From: Cloeon dipterum
Taxonomy: Eukaryota > Arthropoda > Insecta > Ephemeroptera > Baetidae
NCBI RefSeq assembly: GCF_949628265.1
Contig: NC_088786.1
Location: 25,069,681-25,133,680 of the forward strand
Length of the DNA: 64,000 bases
Direction: 5' to 3'
Position 1 is the stretch's first letter. Each line of letters begins with the position of its first letter. The position numbers and the translations under genes were made by a program. Of this stretch, positions 33,512-45,448 are shown piece by piece. The notes under the pieces were generated by a model. It did not search any database. It was not told the DNA's origin and saw nothing but the letters and a program-made list of their open reading frames with translations.

Positions 33512-35510
33512 TTATAAGAGTCGAATCAGCAGCAAACTCAAGCCAGATCCAATAGACGTGCCCAAGCTTAGCCACGCAGTCATAATTTGAGAGGCTGATT
33601 CAATTTCAGCGTGGCTCATCAGGCTACAAAATTCATTAGTTACTATATGATAATAATTATATTTCACACCAATTCACTCCTACCTTGGCACATTGATGAA
33701 CGTGATGTTGGCCAGATAACCATTTGATACAGCAAACGCTATCATAATCAATATATAATAAGCATCACTGTCGATCAGCACGGGAAGAGATTTCCGGGGC
33801 TGGGCGTTGCAAAATATGAACAACGGGATAAACACAATCCTCAGGATGCTCATTGTAAACAGAATCCACTTGCTGTTCCTTGGCTGATGAATGACAAATA
33901 AAAAAAGCAAATAGTGTAAGTAAACTAAACTTACCCTACGCCACCAGCCTGCGAGCAACCGTCCCGAGTAGTCGCAGATACTGAAAAGCAGGTACCCAAC
34001 AACAGGAACGAAATAAACATCTGAAATGATTACAGATTATAACTATGGATCAAAATGGGAAAATTTGTGTACCATTCCACGGAGTCTTGTTTGATTTATT
34101 CACAGAATTTATCAGCACGGTTACTGCAGGAAAGGCGCCAATTGTGACCACAAAGACCATCAAAATGCTTATGCAGTGAACCCATATCTGATTTTTTTTA
34201 ACAAATTAAGATTCAACTGAATCATCTAAAACAAAAAATACTTACCCTCTTAAATATGCTAACAAAGGAGATATTTTGAGCAACTAAACCGGAGTCATCA
34301 TCATCTGAAGGACTGTAGGGTGCTGGCCGTAACCTAAGTCCCATGTAAAATTTGAAGAAAGACTAAAAAAAATGCAAATTAAATTTCAAGGAAATGTTTT
34401 AAAAAAACATGAACAGCATACAGTTGAGGCTAGTGCAATATACGCCACAAGAGATGCCAGGAGCACTACGTCAGCAACAAGAAAATACACCAACGCGCTC
34501 GACTGGGGTGAGGCACCAAGCCAAATTGATCCAATGTTGGCCAAAGCTGCAAAAACGCCTCCGAGGGCTTGGCCACCAACAACCGCTGTTATGTATCTGT
34601 GGGGGAAGCAGCCAACAATCCCGTAGAGACCAAGATTCATTACCGCAGTGCCCACTTAAGAGTAAAAAACCGGAATTAGAAGAGAAATCTCAGAACCAAT
34701 CAAGCCATACCGTTGAGAACAACGACTGTTGTGAGGGTTAAGATGAAGAAATCTTGCTGCCCTGGAATACCAACAGAATTAGACTTGAATACAGAAAAGT
34801 AAAAGAGCAGCTCACATGAATCTGTGTCGACATGCACTAAAGATGTGGTCAGGATAAAGAGTGCCAAGATAAAAAGCAGACTACCGATCATTCTGAGTTT
34901 CAGAGGGATGCTAAGATGATCAGAGAATTGCTTATTGGTAATTTTGCTAATTCATAACTTTATTACCGGTGTCCATAAAGGGCGCCCAGTATCATAAAGA
35001 GGGTGTTAGGGACGTTGGATGCCAGACTCAAGTAAGATGTAAACTCGGCTTGTAGAACTGATCTACCATGAAGAGATGTGTTAGATGGAACATCCCGAAA
35101 TTTATACATCCAGTACTAAAAAATAGAAGTTAGCAATCAAGGATTACACACTTAAATTAAGGTTACATTGTCTGCAGTGATGAAAAAGTTCCAGGGTAGT
35201 AATGTTGTCATTCCCAGTAGGTAAAATATTAAAAAGGCTATGTTGAATCTGAAAATTACACCATAATCAGAAACCATGTCATTCATCACAATCTTGAAGA
35301 TTAATATTAATGATATAATATGTATGTATGTAGATACCTATCCCCTGGGTTTCCGAATTTTACGAGCCCTTCAGAACTTTTGGGGCCTTCGTTTTCCGTA
35401 TCATTAATGATATCAGCATTTTGAATATCCGATGATCCACTTTGCTCAGTGTCAGAGTCGTCGCTGTCGTTCTTTTGCAACAGTGGCTGGCAGTTGACTG
35501 ATAAATCCAT
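33512..35510 (-). CDS. SLC29/ENT: Equilibrative nucleoside transporter (SLC29 family)
   Basis: Facilitative nucleoside carrier with 11 helices, plasma membrane. Exons: 35338-35510, 35167-35248, 34967-35115, 34816-34910, 34711-34761, 34422-34654, 34246-34362, 34073-34187, 33935-34020, 33684-33883, 33512-33623 (470 aa). Acidic N-terminus MDLSVNCQPLLQKNDSDDSD. First helix LIFYLLGMTTLLPWNFFITA carries the family LLPWNFFI motif. Then YWMYKFRD, MNLGLYGIVGCFPHRY, VGGQALGGVFAALANIGSIW, a cytosolic central loop (SPSDDDDSG), and the C-terminal RIVFIPLFIFCNAQPR...SNGYLANITFINVPR. The last helix ends LSLLLIRLL. All junctions keep phase. Typical length and order make the family secure; the paralogue number is not assigned. 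Confidence 0.93.
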
Positions 35511-36338
35511 TTTAATTCAGCAACCGATCCAGACGAAGTTTATGTTAATTTTTACAGCACTGTTTGCCTCTGGGCTGTACAGACCCAAATTAACAAACAA
35601 ATTTAATTACATATATAAATAATTTATTATGTACATAATACAATGTATGTTTTCACATCACATGATGTACAAATAATTTTACCTTTGGATGTCATTTGAG
35701 CAGAAATTATTGCATTCCTCGTTAAAAGTTCAATAATGTAGAATGAAATCTCCTTTTATATTAATTATTAATAATCTTTGACGATTTGCGGTTCCCGGAA
35801 TTTAAAAATAACAAACAACAAACAGGTGACACAAGCTCACGTGACGACCGGACAAAGGAAAGGAAATTTTATGAGATGAAATAAAAAACCGATATCGTTA
35901 AAAAAGCAAAGAGCAGCAGGAGCCTGAAAAAATAATGCCGTGTAAATCAATGGCAAACCGGGCAAACCCCTCTCCCTAGTTTCCCATGGATACTTTGACC
36001 GGTTTCTTTAGTAAAATAAACAGCTGATATCAGTTATCAAGAATGCCTCGAATTCCTTAATTTATTTTTCAAATAATTTCCTTCTTTCAATTATAGGATT
36101 TTTATTCAATATTTACTAATTCATTGCATTATCTTTTATTTCCTGCTCAAAAAACACACTTATTATAGGGAATCAGACTAACCGGTTCATTGAAGGGGTC
36201 GCTTGCAGACGCAAGCATCGCTTCGCTGTTGTTTGTGTTCCTCCCTCTGCCGGCATTGGTGTTGTTGTCGACTGATCCTCCATTACAGCAGCTTTCTCGT
36301 TTCGTTGACCGGCACTTTTGAGCTAAAGTTTCTTTACA
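35511..36338. other. Divergent promoter region between the nucleoside transporter and moira
   Basis: 828 bases, AT-rich, rising in GC near 36190-36300 just before the moira start. No further gene or repeat seen. Confidence 0.5.
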
Positions 36339-39300
36339 ATGTTGGCCTTTGCGCCAAAGAAGGACGGTGGTCCGAATACCAAATATTTTGAAAGTCCAGA
36401 AACGCTAACTCAGTTGGACGGAGTGCGTAGCTGGTTAATGAAAAACTGCAAAAAGGTGAGCGCAATTTGACTCTTGTGAAACGCCTTGCGTCTCTCATTG
36501 CAAACCTAATTCCAAGAAATTCCCATTTTCATGCATTTTAACTCGTACTTAATTCAAAGCGATTTGAAAAATTAAAAAAAAATGTTTAATACAAATCAAA
36601 ATCTCTCAATGGTCTAGTAGATTAATCACCTTAAACACTTAATGTTGCATTTCCACTGGTTTGCTCTGCATCTATGATTATGTATTGCATTGAATCAAAA
36701 GAGCTTGAAGCTTGAAATGCTATTATTTTAACTTAATTTCACCCACTCTTTTAACAATCTGAATAATTTTGCTAAAAATTGCCAATATCGGATGCATTGC
36801 GTGTCTCTGAGTCACTTTTTTAGCAGTTTTTTTCCTTTTTTCTGCCCACACTACGTTGTCTGTACGCTACAGACTGCTATTCGCAACCAAAATATGTGCA
36901 TGAAAGTAACTTTTTTAACTTATGTACAATTTATTCACATACATATTCATTAAGGGTATAAAATTTAGAACCATATTGTCATACTCATTTTCATAACTTG
37001 GGCAAAAACAGTGTCATACATTTTATGATGTTTCTAACTAATATTGCAATTTGCAATGACTAACAAACCAAATTTTTATTTTGTTATTTAGGCAAACCAT
37101 ATATTTAGTTAGAAATAGAAACAACTTCCCCTTTTCAAAATTATACACTGGCCTCTTTTTTGTAGCTATTTACGTTTTTACACTCTGTTCTTCCTACTTG
37201 GTTGCAAACTATCAATAATTGAAATTTCAGCATGTGCAAACGGAACCACCTTCAAATAAATCCCTGTCATCATTGATCATTCAGCTGATACAGTTCCAGG
37301 AAGATAACTTAGGAAAAAATTCTACCAAACCACCGATGACTAGATTGCCTGTGAGTGATTTTACATGATAATATCAAGTGCGAAATTTGATTTGTGTAAT
37401 GTCGATAGGCGAGATGTTTCCTTGACTTCAAACCTGGAGGTGCACTGTGTCATATTTTCGCGGCAGCATTTAAATTCAGAACCGACCAAGGATGGAGGCG
37501 GTTCGATTTCCAGGTCAGTAGTCACAAAAACAAAACACATGTCGTTTTTGTTAAATTTTTGCAAGAGTTAAATTTGATTTTGTGTTTCAGTCGCCCTCTC
37601 GATTAGAGCGCAACTTGGAACTTTTCGCAAGCATGGAAAAAACGCTTGTCCAGAACAAGTGCATCATTCTTCCTGTTGTATTCTTGCGGCCTGATCTTGA
37701 CAAAGCGACGCAGTCCAAGATCCGTGAAACAGTGAAACGTCACCAGGGAACAATCACAGAGAACGAGGACCAAGCGACGCACATAGTTTATCCAGCATGC
37801 GACCCTCTTGACGAGGAATACGCACGGCCACTCTTCCATCGTGACAGAATGGTTTTGCTTCATTGGTACTACTTCCCTGATAGCTACGACTCCTGGGTTT
37901 CTGCTGAACTTCCTGTTGAACCGCCTGACTCGCCACAGAGCAAAAGTGGTCCCTGGAGGGTTAACGCGTCGTGGATCAACGAACTGGATGAGTACAACGA
38001 ATGGTTGACCGAAGAAGACTATGAGGTGGATGAAAGCGGCAAAAAGAAAGTGCACAAGCTGCGATTGTCTGTGGAGGACATGATGAGCCTGGGAGATCCA
38101 GAGCGAACAAAGAAAAAGCCCAAGAGAAAGAGGTCGCCGTCTCCTCCTCCAAAGCCAGGAAAACGCAAGAGGTCTGCCTCTTTATTAATTTTTTTATTTA
38201 TCTCTTAACTTGAATTTACATGTACTCCTATTTAAAATGAATTGGAATCCTGTATTTCATCCTTTCAAAAATGGGAAATAATCATAGCGTGCTCTCATTT
38301 ATTTGTCCCTTCTTTCGATCGTAGTCCCAAGTTGAAGTAGTTAGTTTTTGCTATAGAAAAAAACTATGCTATTGATAGAAATAATAATGAACATTTCGAT
38401 TTTCAGCGGGCGTGCTCCAGGCGTGGGCGGAAAGAAGCATCGTGGGGAAGAAGACGATGATGAAGCTAGCAAAGACGCCGAAGAAAGCTCGCAGGACCAC
38501 AGCATCATTCAGGAGGTTAATCTTAAAACAGGCACCGGCTCCAACAACACTTCCAACCCGTCAAATGCGTCGCGCGCCAAGGACTCTGAAATGCAGCCAA
38601 TTAAGGGTGGCGTTGTGCTAGACCTCGACGAGGATGCCGAGAAAGGAGAGGATTCTCAAACAGGCCGCGGTCAGGAAGGACAAGATGCCCCCAAGGATGA
38701 TGGCCAAGTAATTTGGCAGTTAAATTTCTTAATCGCATCACTAAATTGATTATATTCTAGGAGGATAATGTCACTGAGCAGACCCATCACATCGTCATAC
38801 CAAGCTACGCAGCCTGGTTTGACTACAACTCGATTCACACGGTCGAACGGCGAGCCGTTTACGAGTTCTTTAATGGGAAGAATCGCTCCAAGACGCCAGA
38901 AATCTATCTGGCTTACAGGAATTTCATGGTGGACACTTATCGGCTAAATCCAACCGAGTATCTCACCAGCACGGCATGCAGAAGAAACCTTGCTGGCGAT
39001 GTTTGCGCCATCATGCGCGTACATGCTTTTCTTGAACAGTGGGGTCTTGTCAACTACCAAGTAAGATTATCTATCCGCCTTGGATTTAAATCATTTTAAG
39101 CTGAAATGATAAACAGGTTGATGCTGAAAGTCGTCCAACACCCATGGGTCCTCCACCCACTTCTCACTTCCATGTCCTAGCAGACACTCCAAGTGGCTTG
39201 GCTCCAGTGAATCCTCCGAAGACCCCGCAGCCATCTGCTGCTAAAACTCTGTTAGATTTGGATAAAAAGGATCCAAAGATTAAAACAGAAGGCGAAGGTT

Positions 39301-41027
39301 CGCACCATCTGAAAATCAGCTTGTTGGGTTTTATACCGTCCATCTGTTTCAGCAGAAGCGATTGGCACAAACTTTGGTCTCAAACTGGATCAGTACACCA
39401 AAAAGCCAGCTGCAATGAGAAACAAAACTGCGGCAAACATGGCTCGAGATTGGACAGAGCAAGAGACGCTGATGCTCTTGGAGGGTTTAGAGCTTTATAA
39501 GGATGATTGGAACAAGGTAACAAAGCAAAAAGCACAACAATGAAGTGGTTTTACGTGTTTTGTTTCATAAAGGTGTGCGAACATGTTGGAAGTCGCACCC
39601 AAGATGAGTGCATTTTGCATTTCCTCCGCCTGCCCATTGAGGATCCATACCTAGAAGGCGCCGAGGACAATGGATGGCTGGGGCCGCTCGCTTTCCAACC
39701 AATTCCATTCAGCCAAGCTGGAAACCCAATCATGTCAACCGTGGCGTTTTTGGCGTCTGTTGTTGATCCACGCATCGCCTCAAGCGCAGCCAAGGCTGCC
39801 ATGCAAGAGTTCTCCAATATAAGAGACGAAGTACGACAACCTGAGTTAGGTTTCCAGAAAATGGACTCTGATCATTGATTTTCTATTGCAGGTACCAGCA
39901 GCGTTGCTGGATGCCCACCTTCAGAGGGTCGCAGCGTCTGGCAAGGATGGTGAATATGATCCAAGTGCGGGATTGCTTCAAAGTGGTATTGCTGGAACAG
40001 CTGCTCCTGGTGATGAGAAAGGTGACGGCGATGAAAAGAAGGAAGATGATAAGGAGGGAGAGGAAAAGGTACCAAGTCTTGTGATTTCTCATTTATCATT
40101 ACACATTAGTCACATGTACGGGTTGTTCATGCTTGGTTTCTTTCAGGAGAAGAGTGAGGACAAAGAGGACGCAGAAAAGAAAGAAACAGATAAGAAGGAG
40201 GAATCTATGGAAGTCGATAAAGAGGATAAGCCAAAAGAAGAGGATGAAGAGCCAAAAGATGCTGAAGATTTGGATACTGAAGCCAAGGAATCAGAGGAAG
40301 AGGCTAAGGAGAAAGACCCTGCTGTGGTTGCTAAGGAGCGCATCATCAAGGACGCGCAGCTCCAGTCAGCTGCGGCTGCCGCATTAGCCGCTGCCGCTGT
40401 CAAAGCCAAGCACCTGGCCGCTGTCGAGGAACGCAAAATAAAATCTTTGGTTGCACTTCTTGTCGAGACGCAAATGAAGAAACTTGAAATAAAGGTACCC
40501 ATCTTTTTGCCATAATTACACGATTTTTATAATCCAACTTTAACTTCATTTCATTTTAGCTGCGTCACTTTGAAGAGCTCGAAACAACCATGGAACGAGA
40601 GCGTGAAGGTTTGGAATACCAGCGACAGCAATTAATCGCTGAGCGGCAGCAGTTCCATTTGGAACAGCTGAAGGCAGCCGAATTCCGTGCGCGTCAACAA
40701 GCGCATCAGCGAGCCGCCGCCGAGCAACACTTGTGGGCTCAGCAGCAGGCCCAGCAACCCCCGGGCGTTCCAGCTGCCCCCTCGGCCGGCCCCCAGGTTA
40801 GCCAAGACACTCCCGGATCGCCTCAGGCAGTAGCGGTAATTCCGGGTGCGGCCATCCCTCCACCAACGCTGCCGCCGCCAGTTAACCAAGCGGCGCAGCC
40901 AACGGCCGTTGCTGCCCCTGTTGTGGCCGCCCCTGGAGCTCCCATTCCTGTCGGAGGAGGCATACTGCCTGGAGGCTCTCCCCCGCCAGCTCAAGCTCAA
41001 GTCGCCCCTGTTGCGTCTGATGCTTGA
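36339..41027 (+). CDS. mor: SWI/SNF (BAF/BAP) complex core subunit SMARCC / moira
   Basis: Scaffold of the ATP-dependent BAP/PBAP remodellers, nuclear. Exons: 36339-36455, 37231-37350, 37409-37513, 37591-38171, 38407-38707, 38761-39060, 39117-39297, 39353-39516, 39573-39830, 39892-40068, 40147-40494, 40560-41027 (1,039 aa). N-terminal MARCC/BRCT-like region ([55 protein letters not shown]). A bipartite basic stretch ([20 protein letters not shown]) precedes the SWIRM domain ([20 protein letters not shown]...) and the SANT domain ([20 protein letters not shown]). Lys/Glu-rich linker, then the conserved helix ([20 protein letters not shown]) and coiled coil, and a Pro/Ala-rich tail. Intron 1 (36456-37230) shows nothing notable. 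AATAAA near 41376. Confidence 0.96.
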
Positions 41028-41844
41028 GCACAAATTTGCCCGCTCTTTTTTGTAAAATGTATTTTTTAAAATCTTGATTTCTATGGGGACAGAGGTCTCA
41101 ATCATTCACGCAAGCCAGCTGGCTTATATACTTTTTAAATTTTGAAAAGTTGTTTTTATTTTCTCTGAGAGACACTTGGTCACATGCAGTTTTTGAACTA
41201 ACTATTCTAATGAATATTATATTGTACGAATTGAAATCTGAGTTTCTCACAATATTATGCACATTCTTCTTGGGTAGATAGGCTTTGGGCTGCTTGCGAG
41301 TAATAGCCACTGGCAAGGCATTATTAGTTTTCTTCTATGGCCGTACTCAATATTTATGTATGTAACCTAAATTTAAATAAAGATCATGTGCTTAAGGAAG
41401 AAAAATTTAGGCATATTCTTCAATTTTATCCCAGAAGACGAGCTGCTCACAAAATTGTTAAAAAGAGGAGGTGAATTATTTTCTCAATATGAATTATGAT
41501 AATCCTGCCGCGATTTTGCAGTAAATCATAAATATATTAATGATTAAAATAAGGTGAGGAATTTAAAGAGCCTTAATAACTCCCAAGAGATGGCGCCATG
41601 AATCTAAAAATTAGAAATAAAATATCCATGAGAGGCGCTCAGGTCGGCGTGATCTAGGATCGTTGGCGGCGGCCAATCTACAGCTGGGAGGGATGATGTG
41701 AGCTTTTAAGCGGGAATTTTAAGAAGTATTAAGTGCCGATCCGTTTTTCCATACGTATGTTGTACATAATATCCATTGCACGTTGTTGGGTTTCTTGACT
41801 TTGACTGACAGCAAGTGGATCAAGATCACAACATTTCACTAAAA
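41028..41844. other. moira 3' UTR and HYLS1 promoter
   Basis: The moira 3' UTR runs to about 41400. From 41560 to 41700 is a GC-richer stretch with GATGGCGCCATG and GGCGGCGGCC words that probably belongs to the HYLS1 promoter. No gene between them. Confidence 0.5.
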
Positions 41845-43037
41845 ATGAAGTAGGTTTTACGATGTTGGTTAGGAGCGTATCGTTTTAATTTTCTTTGATA
41901 TGATAGTTCTAGACGTTCCACTTATGAGCATTATAAGATCAATGACAAACATCACTTCAAAATACATCTAGACCCTGACGACGTTCTACAGAAGCTCAAA
42001 AATAGAGGTTACAACAACGTTTCACCAGATCAATTGAAAGAGTTTATGAAAGGTATAATTTTATTGAGAATTCGGATAATTCATTATTTCTCTATACACA
42101 AAGAAATTAAATTAATCAAATTATTAAAGTAATACATAATTAGATATATGAATTATGTATCATTAAATTTACAATTAAGTTATAATACATATAATATTTA
42201 TATTTATGTAATTTTATTCATTTTCTTAACTTTCAGATTTGAAGAAATTGATTAAGCATGATTTGAGAAAGAAACATTCAACTTCTGATTCTACCCACCA
42301 ATCAAGGAGCATAGAGTCGTCATCTGTTTCAAAAGATTCAACTGACACTACTCCTTCGAAACGTTCGAGGGGCCCATTATGCCAGCTTGACACAGGAAAC
42401 AGGTATAATTAATGTGGTCTAGAGTCAAGACTCAATGATAGCGTCCGCGTACCTTTTGGGGCTAAATTTTAAGTGCATGGCTTCTTAACAGAGTTAACAA
42501 AAGTTGTTATGTAGTCTTGAACGAAATTTTGGTACAGGGGTGGATGCTAACTGAGTCACAACCATATCTACCCTAATGAGCCAGGAGTGGTTAACTCCCA
42601 CTCAGTTCTTCAGCATCCTCCCAAATGATATTTTTAATATTTATTATGTTTTTAACCATCTTCAGCATGATTGATTATTGTGGTGGAAGTAGCTCAGGAT
42701 CCTCCAGAAGTGAACTCAAGGAAGAAAGTACACACAAGAAGACAAGAGGTTGCACTATACTTATACTTTTGTGAGAAGACTCATAAACGTTGAAAATTAA
42801 CCCTTTTACAGTTCCCAAAAAGACATTGCCAGAACCACCCAGACACGACCCAGTGGCGCTCTATCATTACTACAACAAATTTTGGAAGCAGTTTAATATT
42901 CCTAATGAAAATAAACCACTCAATTGGGACGTCCGTGAGCAAACAAAGAGGTCTGCAGGTGACAGGGTAATGAGCTTTGCCTGATATCTTTCCTTTAAAT
43001 CTGAATTGTATTTTTCTATTTGCAGCTGTGTTTTTAA
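41845..43037 (+). CDS. HYLS1: Hydrolethalus syndrome protein 1 homologue (centriole/cilium protein)
   Basis: Centriolar outer-wall protein required for ciliogenesis in worms, flies and vertebrates. Exons: 41845-41849, 41907-42052, 42237-42402, 42666-42748, 42812-42966, 43026-43037 (188 aa; human 299). The first exon contributes only ATG-AA and joins to give MNSRRSTYEHYKINDKHHFK. N-terminal region VLQKLKNRGYNNVSPDQLKE, a Ser/Thr-rich low-complexity centre, then the diagnostic HYLS-1 box: RHDPVALYHYYNKFWKQFNI...LNWDVREQT, comparable to the vertebrate DPVxxY...W...LRWxVREQM pattern. The terminal exon adds only LCF and the stop. Short for the family, and the middle is not alignable by eye. Intron 3 carries an inverted repeat. 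Tail-to-tail with MRPL4. Confidence 0.75.
42538..42622. repeat. Inverted repeat (foldback-like) in HYLS1 intron 3
   Basis: Arms GGGTGGATGCTAACTGAGT (42538-42556) and 42600-42622, whose reverse complement is GGGAGGATGCTGAAGAACTG followed by AGT. They match apart from a small indel and enclose about 43 bases. Small MITE-like or foldback remnant. Confidence 0.5.
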
Positions 43038-43233
43038 ATGTATTCAGTACGAAAACTTAAGACGTGGCATTTATGTGCTGTGAAAATTCAAGAATCCAAA
43101 CAGTAGTAGATCTCATAGAAATTATTGGATGCAAAATGACCAAGCGATTGATGACTTAAGAAAATGAATTATATAGTTTATCAATAAATGAATTTACTAA
43201 TTTGTATGACAAAATGCTGTAAAACAACTTGTT

Positions 43234-44409
43234 TCAATGATGTGATGGCATATATCTGAACTGATGTTTTCCATTCTTATTGCGATGAATGTTAAGGAGA
43301 AGCTGATGCTCGATCCTATTGAGAGCAGCTAGGGTCAGTACCAGAGTGTCGTGCTTCAACATGCTGAACACATTGAGACCTGAAGTAAAGGTTAAATTAC
43401 ATTAAACTTAAATTATTGCAATGCTTAATTACCATATGCTGGCATCAAATTGAAGTGGCGTGTGTTTTCTGTTGCCTTGGTTATATTTTCTGGCATCACA
43501 TCTTGCCTGCAAATCACAAGATTGTTAAGAGCACAGCCTAGATTAAAATTACATACTCGTCAACAAAGAGCACAGATGGGCCCCACATTCGGGCCTGCAC
43601 AAGTTCTTCAATATACTGCTGGTCGTCCGTGGGAATATCTAGAGATTCGACAATATGCAAATCATCTTGAGCGAGTTTAACTGAGAGAGTTGTGGTCAAC
43701 CCCAACACTCGTAGGTCGTATGGCAGCATATAGAAATAGGACTTTGGAGCTCTTGGTCCATGTGCCTTTCCTCCATTATAGAAAAGAGGCGATCTATTGC
43801 TCCCATGTCGAGCTCTGCCAAGACCTTTTTGAGGCCAGGGCTTTCTTCCACCTCCCGGAAGCTCCGCTCGTGAGGCTGCTTGACGCAAGTCCTAGTGTTA
43901 TGAATTATGTTAAAATATATCTTGTATAAACTCAAGATCATATTTACCATTCGTCCATATAATGTCTGCCATCTCACATTTTTATGAATGACATCAATCC
44001 TAGGCATTGATCCAAAAACTTGAGGGTGGAGTTCTAATATGGAAATTTTCTCTTCGTCAGTCGTGTTCAAATTTTCCAGCCAAGCTTGCTTTGGCTCCAT
44101 GTTTGGTGGCATGAATTCCAACTTCCTTTTGAAGTTCTGACTTTTTGCCAAGCTTGATGAGGGAGGGACAAGTTCTAAGCGAGACCAAAAAAAGCAACAT
44201 TTTTATTTTCATTTAGAGATTTATGTAAAATGTTTACCTGAATCTAGTGGGTTGGATTCAATGCTTTCCAAAGTTGACATAGGGAACTGAAAAATGTAAA
44301 CAATCACATTGTATGCAAACTTTTCAGTCTAGTTCACTTAGGAGCTTGCCTTGGGAAGCAGAAATCTGTGTCCGCAGTTTCTAAATAATTTAGATATATT
44401 CTGCAACAT
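43234..44409 (-). CDS. MRPL4: Mitochondrial large-subunit ribosomal protein uL4m
   Basis: Component of the 39S mitoribosome. Exons: 44350-44409, 44238-44286, 43948-44174, 43557-43891, 43433-43506, 43234-43379 (296 aa; human 311). The basic amphipathic start [20 protein letters not shown] fits a mitochondrial presequence. Core: AWLENL...[40 protein letters not shown] (the L4 rRNA-binding loop), [37 protein letters not shown] and [20 protein letters not shown]. The donor of exon 1 is GC (CCCAAG|GCAAGC), a GC-AG intron with otherwise good consensus. It converges with HYLS1, with about 200 bases between the stop codons. Confidence 0.95.
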
Positions 44410-45329
44410 GTTTCTTGTAGTCAGGACTTAAAAAGCGAATTATCGTATTTTGAAATTCAAAATGTCCAAGGGTGTATCTAAATCTTGAAACTGATAATTC
44501 TACTATGTGAAAATGAAGTGTTGCTTTAAAATTATTCCAATCATCTAGAAGAGAGACAATTTTGCCAAAACTCGATGGATGGACGCGGAAGCTTGCAAGT
44601 TGAAGCACACTTGGTTTTGTTCTTGAGTCCGATTCTTTTTCTCTCGTGTCTCGTGGGTCATACGGTTGGTGCTGGTGCTGGTGCAGGGGATGGTGGGTGT
44701 AACCTGTTTTGAAGAAATTGTTCGGGTTTTGAACTTAGAAAAATGTTGGTGGCGCTGGAAGCGGCAGACACAGCACTAAGAGACTCAGCAGGGAGTAAGG
44801 AGAGTATCTCTATGTCCTATGTCGTACTCTTCTTACTCTCCTCTTAGCAGCTAGTAAGCACAAGGCCAGCTCAAGAGTTTCGTCATTGTGAAAAATTAAA
44901 GACATGGGAGAATGAGTTATTTTTAAATTTAGATAGAAATAGACTAGGACCGATATTTCGTAATTAAAAATCCAGATTAAAAAACTTGATAGTGATGTCG
45001 AAATAATGCAGAAACTATTTTTAATTTTCTAGGTTCAAGAGAGCAAGAGCAAACACGTGTTTTTTAATTTGAAATTGGCGCCCGACGTTGCCGGTATCGA
45101 TTTTTAGGGAGTAGTCACCAATCACAAGTTTCCCCCACGAGACCGGCGCGAAAGGGATTGGTCCGCCATGAAAGTCGATACGGGCGAAGAACGACCTACA
45201 GACATTACAACCAGAACCGGTGAATACGCCATGCTGGTTCTAGACACGCCTCTCGGTAGTCATTGTTGAATAAAAGCAAGCATAACATCTAGGGGCGTGT
45301 CGGGAATGCCAACATTTAGATTAATACAA
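44410..45329. other. Promoter region upstream of MRPL4 and CHK1, with a hairpin and an inverted repeat
   Basis: Contains an imperfect hairpin at 44780-44850 and an inverted repeat spanning 45214-45348. The minus frame 44390-44608 is short and shows no family resemblance; it is probably leader sequence. Confidence 0.5.
44780..44850. repeat. Imperfect hairpin with 14-base near-perfect stem and 18-base loop
   Basis: GAGTAAGGAGAGTA at 44793-44806 pairs with TACTCTTCTTACTC at 44825-44838 (one mismatch or wobble). Weaker pairing continues outward on both sides (CAGCAGG against CCTCTTAGCAG). Size and shape resemble a microRNA precursor, but a foldback remnant is equally possible. Confidence 0.4.
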
Positions 45330-45348
45330 CATGGCGTACTCCCCGGTC
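45214..45348. repeat. Interrupted inverted repeat at the CHK1 promoter
   Basis: Left arm GAACCGGTGAATACGCCATG...TAGACACGCC (45214-45250). The right arm (45292-45348) on the minus strand reads GACCGGGGAGTACGCCATGT...CGACACGCCC. Core identity over about 20 bases plus the outer ACACGCC word; the right arm has about 15 extra bases. It overlaps the likely CHK1 start-site region. Confidence 0.45.
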
Positions 45349-45448
45349 TCTGTTACGACAATCTCTAAGCGGCTAGCAAGTTGCGACCCACCGAGTCGCT
45401 GTGCACTCATCTTTAACCAGCTCCTGAGCTTTATTTTCAGCTTCAAAG

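Noticed and set aside
44390-44608. 72-codon minus ORF above MRPL4
   Set aside because: It overlaps the MRPL4 start region out of frame and resembles leader sequence; no family match.
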